From assembly GCF_014874095.1 (NCBI RefSeq), contig NZ_JADBEB010000001.1, positions 5,890,001 through 5,954,000 of the forward strand: DNA of 64,000 nucleotides, in the 5' to 3' direction. Below are positions 51,350-59,921 of this stretch, in pieces. The notes under the pieces are model-generated. The model searched no databases. It worked only from the letters and a program-made list of their open reading frames with translations, and was not told the DNA's origin. Positions within the stretch are counted from its first letter, which is position 1. Each line of letters starts with the position of its first letter. The position numbers and the translations under genes are program-made. The stretch is from Plantactinospora soyae. GTDB taxonomy: Bacteria; Actinomycetota; Actinomycetes; Mycobacteriales; Micromonosporaceae.

Positions 51350-53180
51350 GACGGCCCCCTGCGGAATCGGTGAAGGGCGCGGACTGCACCCGGAACATCT
51401 GGGCGTACCGGCCGTCGGCCGCGAGCAACTCGTCGTGACTGCCGTACTCGCTCACCCGGCCGTCCCGCAGCACGGCGATCCGCTCGGCGAGCCGGACGGT
51501 GGCGAACCGGTGTGACACCAGGATCGTGGTGATGCCGGCGGTGATCTCCAGGAACCGGGTGTAGAGCTCGTACTCCGCCTCGATGTCCAGGTGCGCGGTG
51601 GGTTCGTCCAGGACGAGAACCCTGGCACCCTGCCGCACCGAGTAGAGCGCCCGGCTGAGCGCCAGCCGCTGCCACTGTCCGCCGGACAACTCGGTCCCGC
51701 CCAGGTGGGCGCTGGTGAGCAGGGTGTCCCAGCCGTCCGCCAGCCCCAACTCCACGCCGAGGAAGCCACCGAGGCGGGCGGCCTCGACCACCGCGTCCCT
51801 GGTGGCGGCCGTCTCGATCGCGCCGAAGGCGATGTTGTCGCGGACGGAGAACGGGTACCGTCCGAAGTCCTGGAACACCACGGCCAGCTGCCGCCGCCAA
51901 CTGGCGAGGTCGTATTCGTGCAGGTCCCGCCCGTCGACGCGGATCCGCCCGGCGTCCGGCCGGTACAGGCCGGCCAGCAACTTGGTGATGGTGCTCTTGC
52001 CGGCGCCGTTGTCGCCGACGATCGCGAGCGAGGATCCGGCCGGGATGACGAGGTCCAGGTTGTCGACGACCGGGCGGCGGTCGCCGGGGTATCCGAAGCG
52101 CACCCGCTCGAAGCGGATCTCGCGTTGGGGCAGCCGGGTGGCGGCCCGCCCGGTGACCGCGAGCGCCGGAGTGCCCAGCGCACTCACGGCGAGCGCCGGC
52201 GGTACGGCGGCACTGGCCAGCCGTAGCCGCCGTTGCAGGTCGCCGGTGAATCCCAGGGCGTAGAGACCCAGCAGCGACTGGAGGGCGATGGTCAGGTGTC
52301 CGATCGACGGGTCGCCGCTGCTGGCCCCGTACGCCAGCGGCACCACCACGATGACGTGTGCCGCCAGCAGCAGCGCGCTCGCCGCCAGGTGTCGACGGCC
52401 GTCGGTGGTCCTGCGCCGCATCTCGACGATGCCGTCCCACCACTCCCGGGTGAAGCGTTCGACGAGCCACTGGTGCAGGCCGAACAGGCGTACCTCCTTG
52501 GCCGACGGCGCGGTCGCCGTGATGTCGCGCAGGTACACCGCGTGTCGTAGCTGGACGGTCCTCGCGGTGTTGGCGACGACGGCGCGGGCCATCTCCTTCT
52601 CCTGCCAGCGGCCGGCGACGATCCAGCCGGCACCGAGTACGACGGGCATCCACCACTGCCCGGCCCAGCCCAGCAGGACCGCGGAGGCCAACCCGGTGAG
52701 TCGGAGCGGGACCAGGGCGGCCAGCGCGTCGACGGCCTGCCCGGGGGAGTGGCCGCCGATCTCGACCCCGCGTGCCTGCTCGAGCTGGTCGGCGACGTCC
52801 GGGTCGTCCAGGTGGTCGATCCCGCCGGGGCGAAGTGCGCCCTCGACGGTGCGTTGGGCCAGGCTGCCGTCGACCGCGGTACTCAGCTTCGCGGTGACCA
52901 TGGCGCGGATCGGGTCCAGCGCGATGTCCAGGACGAGCGCCAGCGCCAGGAGGGTGAGCCCCGACCATGCCTGTCGGGACGCCGTCGGGCCACCGCCGGC
53001 GGTCAGCGCCGTGACCAGTCGCCCGATCGCCAGTGGCAGCAGCGCGACGCCCGCCACCTGTCCGGCGACGAGCGCGACGAGCAGCACGGTCAGCGGGGTG
53101 TCGACGCGCGGCAGCTCACGGACGAGTGCCGACACACTGCCAGGGCGGCGGGTCACGGTGGCTGTCGGTGAGGTCGACAC
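51342..53180 (-). CDS. ABC exporter, fused permease-ATPase (second of pair)
   Basis: A 612-residue half-transporter with about six membrane helices over residues 25-320 and an ATPase with Walker A GDNGAGKST, canonical signature LSGGQWQRL, Walker B VLVLDEPTAHLD and H-loop LVSHRF. Start choice: two GTG codons follow an AAGGAG site; that at 53180 has ten bases spacing, that at 53189 only one, so 53180 is preferred. The open frame continues to 53549 but that part is Arg/Gly-rich. One ATPase site of the pair looks canonical (this one) and the other degenerate, a common feature of heterodimeric exporters. Confidence 0.87.
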   Translation of the reverse strand: MSTSPTATVTRRPGSVSALVRELPRVDTPLTVLLVALVAGQVAGVALLPLAIGRLVTALTAGGGPTASRQAWSGLTLLALALVLDIALDPIRAMVTAKLSTAVDGSLAQRTVEGALRPGGIDHLDDPDVADQLEQARGVEIGGHSPGQAVDALAALVPLRLTGLASAVLLGWAGQWWMPVVLGAGWIVAGRWQEKEMARAVVANTARTVQLRHAVYLRDITATAPSAKEVRLFGLHQWLVERFTREWWDGIVEMRRRTTDGRRHLAASALLLAAHVIVVVPLAYGASSGDPSIGHLTIALQSLLGLYALGFTGDLQRRLRLASAAVPPALAVSALGTPALAVTGRAATRLPQREIRFERVRFGYPGDRRPVVDNLDLVIPAGSSLAIVGDNGAGKSTITKLLAGLYRPDAGRIRVDGRDLHEYDLASWRRQLAVVFQDFGRYPFSVRDNIAFGAIETAATRDAVVEAARLGGFLGVELGLADGWDTLLTSAHLGGTELSGGQWQRLALSRALYSVRQGARVLVLDEPTAHLDIEAEYELYTRFLEITAGITTILVSHRFATVRLAERIAVLRDGRVSEYGSHDELLAADGRYAQMFRVQSAPFTDSAGGRRA

Positions 53181-53592
53181 GATGGGCACTCTCCTTGCGA
53201 CGTCGACGGTTCGGTCCCCCAGCGCCGCGGTGGCCACCCACTCGGAGTGACCACCGCCATCAGGCACCTGCCCCTTACGAGGCGTCGACCGGCGGGTATG
53301 CGCGCATGATCCACCTCCTTCGCTGGCGACGGGCAGCTGACCGTGGTGGCCGCCACGCCAGAACGCTAGGTGCCACCGCGCACCGGGGAATCGGTAGTCG
53401 GGTACGCAACCGCCCCGCCGCAACCACCGAGGGTCGACCGGCACGCTGGGTCGTCGGAGGTGCCGGCCTGCGTATCCGGTCGGGACTCTTGCGTATCCAT
53501 CGCCGATGTCCCAGGCGGTTCGGCGCCCGTACGGTTCCGGCGACCGCACTGCCGAACGCTCGGGAGACCCGTCTCATGAATGTCGACGTCCC
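53181..53592. other. Divergent region between ABC exporter and radical SAM genes
   Basis: Holds the 10-codon reading frame at 53275-53307 with a near-perfect ribosome binding site, a possible 35-codon frame at 53153-53260 (minus) overlapping the exporter start, and a six-codon frame at 53576-53596 (plus; MNVDVP) whose stop overlaps the radical SAM start. Both promoters must lie here. Confidence 0.5.
53275..53307 (-). CDS. Ten-residue reading frame with strong ribosome binding site
   Basis: ATG at 53307 to TAA at 53275 encodes MRAYPPVDAS. AAGGAGGT (53313-53320) lies five bases upstream, the best ribosome binding site in this neighbourhood, so translation here is likely. It lies 94 bases upstream of the ABC exporter start in the same direction and divergent from the radical SAM gene. 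It could be a tiny peptide precursor, as in the five-residue biarylitide precursor MRYYH, or an upstream reading frame controlling the exporter. No homologue is known to me. Confidence 0.4.
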   Translation of the reverse strand: MRAYPPVDAS

Positions 53593-54681
53593 ATGAACGC
53601 CGTCGCAGGTCCGAACGTCCTCATCTGGGACGTCACCTTCGCCTGTCCGCTGCGCTGCTCGCACTGCTACACGGAGTCGGGCCGGCGGCGCCCGCAGAAT
53701 CTGAGCCACGAGGAGATGCTGCGGGTGGCGGACGCGCTCATCACCTTCCGACCGGCCATGATCACGCTCTGCGGAGGTGAACCGCTCACCGTGCCGCGCA
53801 TCGTGGAGGTGGTGGAACGGTTCGCCACGGCGGGTGTGCGGGTCTTCCTCTACACCAGTGGCTGGTCACTGCCGGAGCAGACCGTACGCGACCTGGCCGG
53901 CATGGTCGCCAAGCTGGTGGTCAGTGTCGACGGCGCGACGGCGCAGGTGCACGACCGGATCCGTGGCCGAGCCGGTTCCTTCGACCGGGCGATGGCGGCG
54001 CTGGCCCTGCTCGACGCGGAGAGCGCGCGACGTGCCGCGGCGGGGGAGTCGCCGCTGCGGTTCGGCATCGACAACGTGGTGGTCCGCAGCAACTACCACC
54101 AGCTCGACGAGATGTGCGCCTCCGTCGCGCCACGGTTCCCGCACCTGAGTGACGTGGCGTTCGGTGCGGTGGTACCCACCGGCCTGGCCAGTCGGGTGTC
54201 GTACGGCGACCACGAGATGTTGACCGACGAGCAGGTCACGGCACTGGTCGACGAGGGGACGAGGCAGCGGCTCCAGCAGGCCGCGCCGGCGTCCGTCACC
54301 GTCACCACCACGGACAACTTCGGCGTGCAGATGCACCCCGACTACGTCGCCAGCCACCCCGACTTCCGGCCACTGGAGATCGAACCGGACGGCGAGGTGC
54401 GCGCGATGCCGATCTACGAGGGCACCGTCGGCAGCCTGCTGACCGAGGATCCGTTCGTGCTGTGGGAACGCGCCCGGAGCCGGTGGCACGACCCCTTCGT
54501 GCTGGAGTGTCTGCGCGGCATCCGTACCAGAAGGGACTGGGCCGAGGCGGTGCGCCGGATCGACTACCGGTTCGGCTCGGACCAGGTCCGAGCCCGGATC
54601 GATGGCCGCCCGGTCTTCGATCCGGCGCAGGCACCCCGGCAGCTCGCGCTGCGATCGGTCGGCGGTACGCCGACGCGCTGA
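53593..54681 (+). CDS. Radical SAM protein without SPASM domain
   Basis: A 362-residue radical SAM enzyme. The CxxxCxxC cluster motif is CPLRCSHC with Cys18, Cys22 and Cys25; GGEPL follows near residue 57, and the TIM-barrel strands VFLYTSG, KLVVSVDGA and FGIDNVVVRS are visible. The C-terminal region has only one further Cys (LECLRG), so there is no SPASM or twitch cluster of the usual sort. Similar short radical SAM proteins beside ABC exporters modify peptides or small metabolites; the substrate here is unknown. The ATG at 53593 lacks its own ribosome binding site but overlaps the stop of a six-codon frame (MNVDVP) that has GGGAG upstream, suggesting translational coupling. Convergent with the SARP gene. 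Confidence 0.85.
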   Translation: MNAVAGPNVLIWDVTFACPLRCSHCYTESGRRRPQNLSHEEMLRVADALITFRPAMITLCGGEPLTVPRIVEVVERFATAGVRVFLYTSGWSLPEQTVRDLAGMVAKLVVSVDGATAQVHDRIRGRAGSFDRAMAALALLDAESARRAAAGESPLRFGIDNVVVRSNYHQLDEMCASVAPRFPHLSDVAFGAVVPTGLASRVSYGDHEMLTDEQVTALVDEGTRQRLQQAAPASVTVTTTDNFGVQMHPDYVASHPDFRPLEIEPDGEVRAMPIYEGTVGSLLTEDPFVLWERARSRWHDPFVLECLRGIRTRRDWAEAVRRIDYRFGSDQVRARIDGRPVFDPAQAPRQLALRSVGGTPTR

Positions 54682-54742
54682 GCCCGGGTCAGCCGGCAGG
54701 TACCGCCGGCGGAGAGCTTCCGGGCCGGGTGGGGGCCGAACC

Positions 54743-57616
54743 TCATCCGACGCCCAGCCGGGCCTGGACCGCGACCACGTCGGGATGGTTCAGCTCTTCC
54801 AGCACGGTCAGCGCCTGCCGCCATGCGCCGACCGCGGCGGTGTCGTCCCCGGCCGCGCGGTACGCCTCGCCGAGGCGTACGAGGGTGTCGGCCTCGGCGT
54901 AGCGGACTCCCAGTTCTCGCCAGACCTGGATCGCCCGCTGGTACGCCTCGACCGCCGCACCGGGTTCGCCACTGTGGTGGTGGGCGTACCCGATGCTGTC
55001 CCACACGTCGGCCTGGCTGCGCTGTTCGCCCGCCTCCTCCAGCAGCGCCAACGCCTGCTGGCAGTAGCAGAGGGCGGACTGGTGCTGGCCGAGTAGTGCG
55101 TGGTACCAGCCGACGGCGTTGAGCGCCATGGCCCGGCGGGCGGGGGTGCCGGCGGTCTTCAGCAGCCCCAGCGCCTGTTCGGCGTGGCTGAGTGCGAGGT
55201 CGTAGCGGCCCTGCTGTTCGAGTACCCAGCTGAAGGCCCGGTGCTGCTCGGCGCGGGTGTCGTCGTCGACCGTGTCGGTGAACAGGTCCAGGGCCTGCCG
55301 CATGTGATCGCCGGCCTCGGTGAGCTGGCCGAGGTTGGCCAGGGCCCGGGCCAGCACGCTGTGCATGTGTCCCAGCGCGACCGGATCGGCCAGGCGCTGC
55401 GCGGCGGCCAGCGCGGTCCGGCTGAGCGCCAGCTGTTCGTGCCACAGGCCCCGGCCGTAGAGGAACTGGTTCAGCGCCCAGGTCAGCTGCCACACGTGCG
55501 GGTCGAATCGCCGGTCGGTGGCCACGCTGGTCACCAGGTCCAGCAGGAGCCGGTAGCGGCTGTCCAACCAGGCCGACGCCTGCTCGGGCGTGGTCAGTTC
55601 GGTGACGTTCACCCCGGGCGCCGGTGTGGGCAGTGCGATCGGTGGTCGGGACGCCGAATAGCACACCGCCGCCGCGACGGCGGTGTGCACGTAGTGGTCG
55701 AGCAGCCGGTGCCGGGCCTGGTCGCGGGCGGCGTCGCTGTCGTGTTCCGCGCTCAGCTCGCCGGCGTAGGCCCGGAGCAGGTCGTGGCAGGTGTACTCGC
55801 CGGCGGCGGCCTCGCCGGCCAGGTGGGCCTGGGCCAGCGCGGCCAGCAACCCGCGGGCCTCGCGGGCGCTCACCCCGAGCAGGCTTGCCGCCGCGGGCAG
55901 CGTCAGCGGGCTGCCCGGATGCAGGGACAGCAGCCGGAACAGCCGGGCCACGCCGGGCTCAAGCGCCCGGTAGGACCAGGAGAAGACGACCCGGGCGTTG
56001 GTGGCGGCGTCCGCGCCGGCGAACGCGTCCAGACTGCCCTCGGCCGCGCGCAACTCCGCGACAACCGAGGTCAGCGGCAGATCCACGTCATGGGCGGCCC
56101 GCGCCGCGACCACGGCCAGCGCCAGCGGCAACCGCCCGCACCGCTCGGCGATCTCGTCCAGGACCGCCGGCGCCGCCGCCACCGCGGCCCGGTCCAGCCG
56201 CCGAATCAGATACTCACGGGCCTGGTCCAGCTCGAACAACGGCACCCGCATCGGCCGGGCGCCATGGGTGACGGTCAGCCCGGTCAACCGATCCCGGCTG
56301 GTGACAATGGCCAGACACGTGGTCGAACCGGGCAACAGCGGCCGGACCTGCGCCGCATCCCGGGCGTTGTCGATCACCACCAGCACCCGCCGTTGGGCCA
56401 GCACGCTGCGGTACAGCGCCGCCCGGTCGTCCAGCTCCGCGGGCAGATCCTTGGCGGGTACGCCCAGCGCCTGGAGGAGGCCGGCCAACGCCCCGGCCGG
56501 ACCCACGGTACGCCCGTCCGGGTCGAACCCCCGCAGGTTCACGTAGAGCTGCCCGTCCGGGAACCGGCTTGCGAAACAGTGCGCCAGATGAACCGCCAGC
56601 GCGGTCTTCCCCACCCCAGGCATGCCGTCAACCGCGACCACCGTCACACCGCCGCTGCGCTCCAGATCAGCCAGCAGCAGCGACGCCTGGGCGAGTTCCG
56701 TCCGCCGGCCGACAAAGACCGGCAGGTCGGCGGGGAGCTGGGCCAGCCGGGTCAACGGCCTCGCCGTATCCGCCGTGGCGTGCTTAGCCGGGTCCGGGCC
56801 GGCGGGTACGCCCGGGTCGGCGTGCGGGCCGGGCGGCTCGGCGGGCCGGACCTCGTCCGCCGGCACCTCCTGGAGGACGAGGCGCTGCGCCTCCTGGAGA
56901 TCGGGTCCCGGATCGATGCCGAGCTCGTCGGTCAGGCGGCGGCGGGTGTTCCGGTACGCGGCGAGCGCCTCGGCCCGCCGCCCGGTCGCCGCCAGCAGCC
57001 GGACCAGGCACGCCTGGATCGACTCGTTCAGCGGGTCGAAGGCGGCGGCCCGCCGCACCTCGCCCAGGCACTCGTGGCCCAGGTCCGAGCGCAGGCCGAA
57101 CTGGGCGGCCTCCTGCGCGGCCGCGAGGTACTCGTGATCGGCGGCGGTGAACGCGAGGGGTACCCGGTCGACCGTCCGGACGTCGGCGGCGCACGGCCCG
57201 CGCCACAGGCGCAGCGCCGCCACGTACGCCTCGACGGCCGCCCCGGGCTCGCCCGCCTCCACGTGCCGCCCGGCCTGCTCGCGCAGCTGCCGGAACGACG
57301 CCAGGTCGAGGGCGTCGACGCTGACGACAATCCGGTACCCGCCGACCTGCCGCGCAAGGATCGTGCCGTTGACGCGTGCCGGCAGGTCCGGCTCCAGGAT
57401 CCGGCGCAGGCCGCTGACGTAGCGGTGAATGAGGTTCGCGGCGGTCGACGGCGGGTTGTCTCCCCAGAGCATCTCGGTGATCGTCCCGGTGCCGACCGGC
57501 TGACCCGCCTCGGCCAGCAACAGACCCAGCAACGCCCGCTGCTGTGGTGGCCCGAGCTCGATCTCGACCCCGTCGCGCCAGGCCCGAATCGCTCCAAGGA
57601 TCCCGAACGTGATCAT
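54743..57616 (-). CDS. SARP/AfsR-type regulator with NB-ARC and TPR domains
   Basis: A 957-residue intact AfsR-like activator: OmpR-like DNA-binding domain (residues 1-95), bacterial transcriptional activation domain (about 100-250), a Pro-rich linker, NB-ARC ATPase starting VFVGRRTELA with Walker A GMPGVGKTALA (near residue 330) and Walker B RRVLVVIDNARDA, and six or so TPR repeats from about 690 to the end. Such proteins activate specialised-metabolite clusters. It faces away from the glycosyltransferase operon (start 57616 against 57843), so it may control that operon, the radical SAM/ABC genes, or both. It is the intact counterpart of the frameshifted gene at 23430-26224. Confidence 0.92.
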   Translation of the reverse strand: MITFGILGAIRAWRDGVEIELGPPQQRALLGLLLAEAGQPVGTGTITEMLWGDNPPSTAANLIHRYVSGLRRILEPDLPARVNGTILARQVGGYRIVVSVDALDLASFRQLREQAGRHVEAGEPGAAVEAYVAALRLWRGPCAADVRTVDRVPLAFTAADHEYLAAAQEAAQFGLRSDLGHECLGEVRRAAAFDPLNESIQACLVRLLAATGRRAEALAAYRNTRRRLTDELGIDPGPDLQEAQRLVLQEVPADEVRPAEPPGPHADPGVPAGPDPAKHATADTARPLTRLAQLPADLPVFVGRRTELAQASLLLADLERSGGVTVVAVDGMPGVGKTALAVHLAHCFASRFPDGQLYVNLRGFDPDGRTVGPAGALAGLLQALGVPAKDLPAELDDRAALYRSVLAQRRVLVVIDNARDAAQVRPLLPGSTTCLAIVTSRDRLTGLTVTHGARPMRVPLFELDQAREYLIRRLDRAAVAAAPAVLDEIAERCGRLPLALAVVAARAAHDVDLPLTSVVAELRAAEGSLDAFAGADAATNARVVFSWSYRALEPGVARLFRLLSLHPGSPLTLPAAASLLGVSAREARGLLAALAQAHLAGEAAAGEYTCHDLLRAYAGELSAEHDSDAARDQARHRLLDHYVHTAVAAAVCYSASRPPIALPTPAPGVNVTELTTPEQASAWLDSRYRLLLDLVTSVATDRRFDPHVWQLTWALNQFLYGRGLWHEQLALSRTALAAAQRLADPVALGHMHSVLARALANLGQLTEAGDHMRQALDLFTDTVDDDTRAEQHRAFSWVLEQQGRYDLALSHAEQALGLLKTAGTPARRAMALNAVGWYHALLGQHQSALCYCQQALALLEEAGEQRSQADVWDSIGYAHHHSGEPGAAVEAYQRAIQVWRELGVRYAEADTLVRLGEAYRAAGDDTAAVGAWRQALTVLEELNHPDVVAVQARLGVG

Positions 57617-57842
57617 TCCCGGCAGCCTACGACATTGTGCACAGTGCCGGTGCGGCGTGACCGCTGAGTGGACAAAGACTGATCACCGTCTGTACGCGGA
57701 GTCCGGGCGGTCACCGTTCGTGGAGGTGGCCGGTCAGTGCCGGAAACCACAATTGCACGTGTACATCCGGGAATTGACGGATGGAGACGAGGCGATTCGT
57801 CGGTCCCCGGCGCGCACCCGCCGATAGAACTCGGAGACGTGG

Positions 57843-58640
57843 ATGTCGGAACGTCTGGACGATGTCGAGACCGGAGATCGGCCGGATGTCACCGTCGTGG
57901 TACCCGCCTCGAACGCGAGGCCCAACATCGGCCGTACGCTGGATTTCCTGATCGCCAGCCTGGCACCGCAGGCCAGTTTCGAGATCCTCGTCGTGGTCAA
58001 CGACGCGATTCCCGGCCCGGTGGTCTCGGACGTACGGCTCTACCGGGTGAACACCGACCCGCGGGTGGAACTGCACCAGTTGCCCGGCGGGGACAAGGCG
58101 GCCGCGATCCGGTACGGGTTCGAGCGCGCCCGCGGCCGGGTGTGGGGGTACTCCGACGGCGACCTGGGCTGGCAGGCCCGGGTGGACGAGACCGGCGAGA
58201 TGCTGTCGCTGGTGCTCTCCGGCGCGTGCGACCTGGTGGCCGCGGAGCGCGACCAGTCACAGTGGACTCCAATTCGGCGGTGGAAGACCAACGTCTTCCG
58301 GTGGGTCGGCCGGTGGGTGTTCCGGCACCACCTGGTGGACTCGCAGGCACCGCTGAAGTTCATGACGGCAGAGGTCGGGCGGGCGGTCCTGGGTTCGTGC
58401 GCATTCCGGGGCTGGGAGTTCGACGTCGAGCTGCTCTGGTGGGTGCGCCGTTTCGGCTACCGGATCCGGCCCTACCCGGTCCACTGGTCGACCACCGGAA
58501 CCGAAACGACCCTGGAGACCGTCGTGCTCGGCCTGGTGTTCATGGGGCCCGCCATGGTCGTCAACCTGGCGCGGGTCCGGGTTCGGGCGTGGTTCCTGCA
58601 GCGTCGGCTCATCCGCCGGTACCGGCGTACCCCGGCCTAG
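57843..58640 (+). CDS. Family 2 glycosyltransferase
   Basis: A 265-residue GT-A fold glycosyltransferase using a nucleotide or polyprenyl-linked sugar donor. Seen: VTVVVPASNARPNIGRTLDFL at the N-terminus, SFEILVVVNDA, the metal-binding acidic motif YSDGDLGW near residues 104-111, and FRGWEFDVELLWWVRRFGYRI, an acceptor-side region. The C-terminus has a hydrophobic stretch (VVLGLVFMGPAMVVNLARV) and a basic tail, so it may attach to the membrane. GGAG precedes the ATG. It is the first gene of the apparent operon to 64000; the sugar acceptor is unknown. Confidence 0.82.
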   Translation: MSERLDDVETGDRPDVTVVVPASNARPNIGRTLDFLIASLAPQASFEILVVVNDAIPGPVVSDVRLYRVNTDPRVELHQLPGGDKAAAIRYGFERARGRVWGYSDGDLGWQARVDETGEMLSLVLSGACDLVAAERDQSQWTPIRRWKTNVFRWVGRWVFRHHLVDSQAPLKFMTAEVGRAVLGSCAFRGWEFDVELLWWVRRFGYRIRPYPVHWSTTGTETTLETVVLGLVFMGPAMVVNLARVRVRAWFLQRRLIRRYRRTPA

Positions 58641-58677
58641 TTCCGCCGTCCGTACGACCGACTCGAAAGGAGACGTG

Positions 58678-59535
58678 GTGAGCGCGAGGAGCGAGCATGC
58701 GAGCCCCGCAGTCCTGAACGACGTGGAGGACGGCATGCCCCCCGAGCCGATCTTCGTCCTCGGTTCACCCCGCTCCGGGACCACCCTGGCCGGTGCCTGG
58801 CTCGGTTCACACCCGTCGGTGTACGCCATGGGCGAGTACTCGGCGTTCGTCTTCGCGTACGCGACCGCACCTGCCGGGTACACCCGGACCCGGCCGCCCT
58901 ATGCCGAGCGCTACCTGCGGGAGCTGCAGAACCACGCCGCCGAGTTCGCCGGCCGACTCGCCACGGAGCGGGGCGCGCGGTTCTTCTGTGACTCCACGCC
59001 CTGGAACCTCCTGGTCGCGGACACCCTCGCCGAGCTGTACCCGTCCGCCCGCTTCGTGCTCACCCTGCGCCACTACGCGGGGGTGATCCAGTCGCTGGAG
59101 CGTTCCTACCGCCGGAGGTACCTGTGGGCCGGCGCCACCCCGGTCGACCGTGCCTCCGTATGGGCCGCCGTGTACGAGCGGGCCGCCGCCCTGCCGGCCG
59201 ACCGCACCACGGTGTTCAGCTACGACGAGCTGTGCGCCGACCCGGACGGCACCATCGCGCGCTGGCGGTCGGCGCTGGCCCGGATCGGTGTCGACCCTGC
59301 CGGACTGGACGACCGGGTCTTCCTCCGCAGCTATGCCGGCGGATGGGACGACCAGCGACGCACGGTCGCCACCCGCACGGGTGGGCGGGTGGAGTTCGCA
59401 CCGATCCCGAGCGTCGATCCGGAGCGGTGGAGCGAGGCTCTCGACACCGAGGTGCGCCCGGTGGTCGGTGAGGTGGACCGCATGCTGCGGCAACGCTTCT
59501 CCGAGTACGCGACACCGCCCTGCGCCGTGTCGTGA
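58678..59535 (+). CDS. PAPS-dependent sulfotransferase
   Basis: A 285-residue sulfotransferase transferring sulfate from PAPS to a hydroxyl or amine. The 5'-phosphosulfate loop is VLGSPRSGTTLAGAWLGSHP near residues 28-47 and the 3'-phosphate segment is RFVLTLRHYAGVIQSLERSY near 125-145, with YDELCADPDG downstream as usual. Two adjacent GTG codons are possible starts; that at 58678 has AAAGGAG five bases upstream. The gene lies 37 bases after the glycosyltransferase gene and 65 before the small peptide gene. Its position suggests tailoring of the same final product. Confidence 0.85.
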   Translation: MSARSEHASPAVLNDVEDGMPPEPIFVLGSPRSGTTLAGAWLGSHPSVYAMGEYSAFVFAYATAPAGYTRTRPPYAERYLRELQNHAAEFAGRLATERGARFFCDSTPWNLLVADTLAELYPSARFVLTLRHYAGVIQSLERSYRRRYLWAGATPVDRASVWAAVYERAAALPADRTTVFSYDELCADPDGTIARWRSALARIGVDPAGLDDRVFLRSYAGGWDDQRRTVATRTGGRVEFAPIPSVDPERWSEALDTEVRPVVGEVDRMLRQRFSEYATPPCAVS

Positions 59536-59600
59536 CCAGGCCGCAGCCGGCGATCCGCCCGGCTGTGTTCGGAGCAAGGCCATGGAAGGAGGTGTGCAAC

Positions 59601-59780
59601 ATGGCAGAACTCTTCGCCCCGATGGTGAAGATGCGGCAGATGCTCAACAAGATCGCGAGCCAGGGCCGGGAGCAGCGCGAGTCGCTGCTCGGCCCGGTCC
59701 CGGGTCTGAACCTCGGAACGGCCGGCGCCCATGCCGCGCAGGCCGTCGAGCCCGCGCAGCGTCACACGCCGGAGCAGTAG
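59601..59780 (+). CDS. Small 59-residue peptide, possible RiPP precursor
   Basis: MAELFAPMVKMRQMLNKIAS begins a 59-residue product with an amphipathic, charged first half (to GREQRESLLG) and a Gly/Ala/Pro-rich second half (PVPGLNLGTAGAHAAQAVEP, then AQRHTPEQ). There is no signal peptide, no Cys and only two Ser and two Thr. AAGGAGGTG lies about six bases upstream of the ATG, the strongest site in this operon. A 14-bp hairpin follows at 59846-59893, so expression may exceed that of the downstream genes. This leader-plus-core layout is typical of ribosomal peptide precursors, but I recognise no class. Confidence 0.65.
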   Translation: MAELFAPMVKMRQMLNKIASQGREQRESLLGPVPGLNLGTAGAHAAQAVEPAQRHTPEQ

Positions 59781-59845
59781 TACCGGCAGTTCCGGCCATC
59801 GCCGGGCCCGGGGCGGGCGGAGGGGTCACGCCCGTCCCGGGGACG

Positions 59846-59893
59846 CCGCCGGCCTCCGGTAAGCCGGCGAACCGTCTTCCCGGAGGCCGGCGG
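59846..59893 (+). terminator. Intergenic hairpin, probable partial terminator
   Basis: CCGCCGGCCTCCGG (59846-59859) pairs exactly with CCGGAGGCCGGCGG (59880-59893) around a 20-base loop, between the small peptide gene and the enzyme genes. No other promoter is evident before 59922, so it likely acts as a read-through attenuator lowering enzyme expression relative to the peptide. Confidence 0.65.
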
Positions 59894-59921
59894 TGGTTTC
59901 CGCCCGAGGAGAAAGGACGCC

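Noticed and set aside
53153-53260. A 35-codon frame (minus) overlapping the ABC exporter start, as a peptide precursor
   Set aside because: Arg/Pro-rich, overlaps the exporter start, and its AAGGGG site is weaker than that of the ten-codon frame; not enough support to annotate.
54692-54710. GCCGGC/GCCGGC hairpin between the convergent radical SAM and SARP genes
   Set aside because: Only six pairs, common by chance in such GC-rich DNA.
54923-57667. Long plus-strand frames opposite the SARP gene
   Set aside because: Antisense shadow of the clearly recognisable AfsR-like protein.
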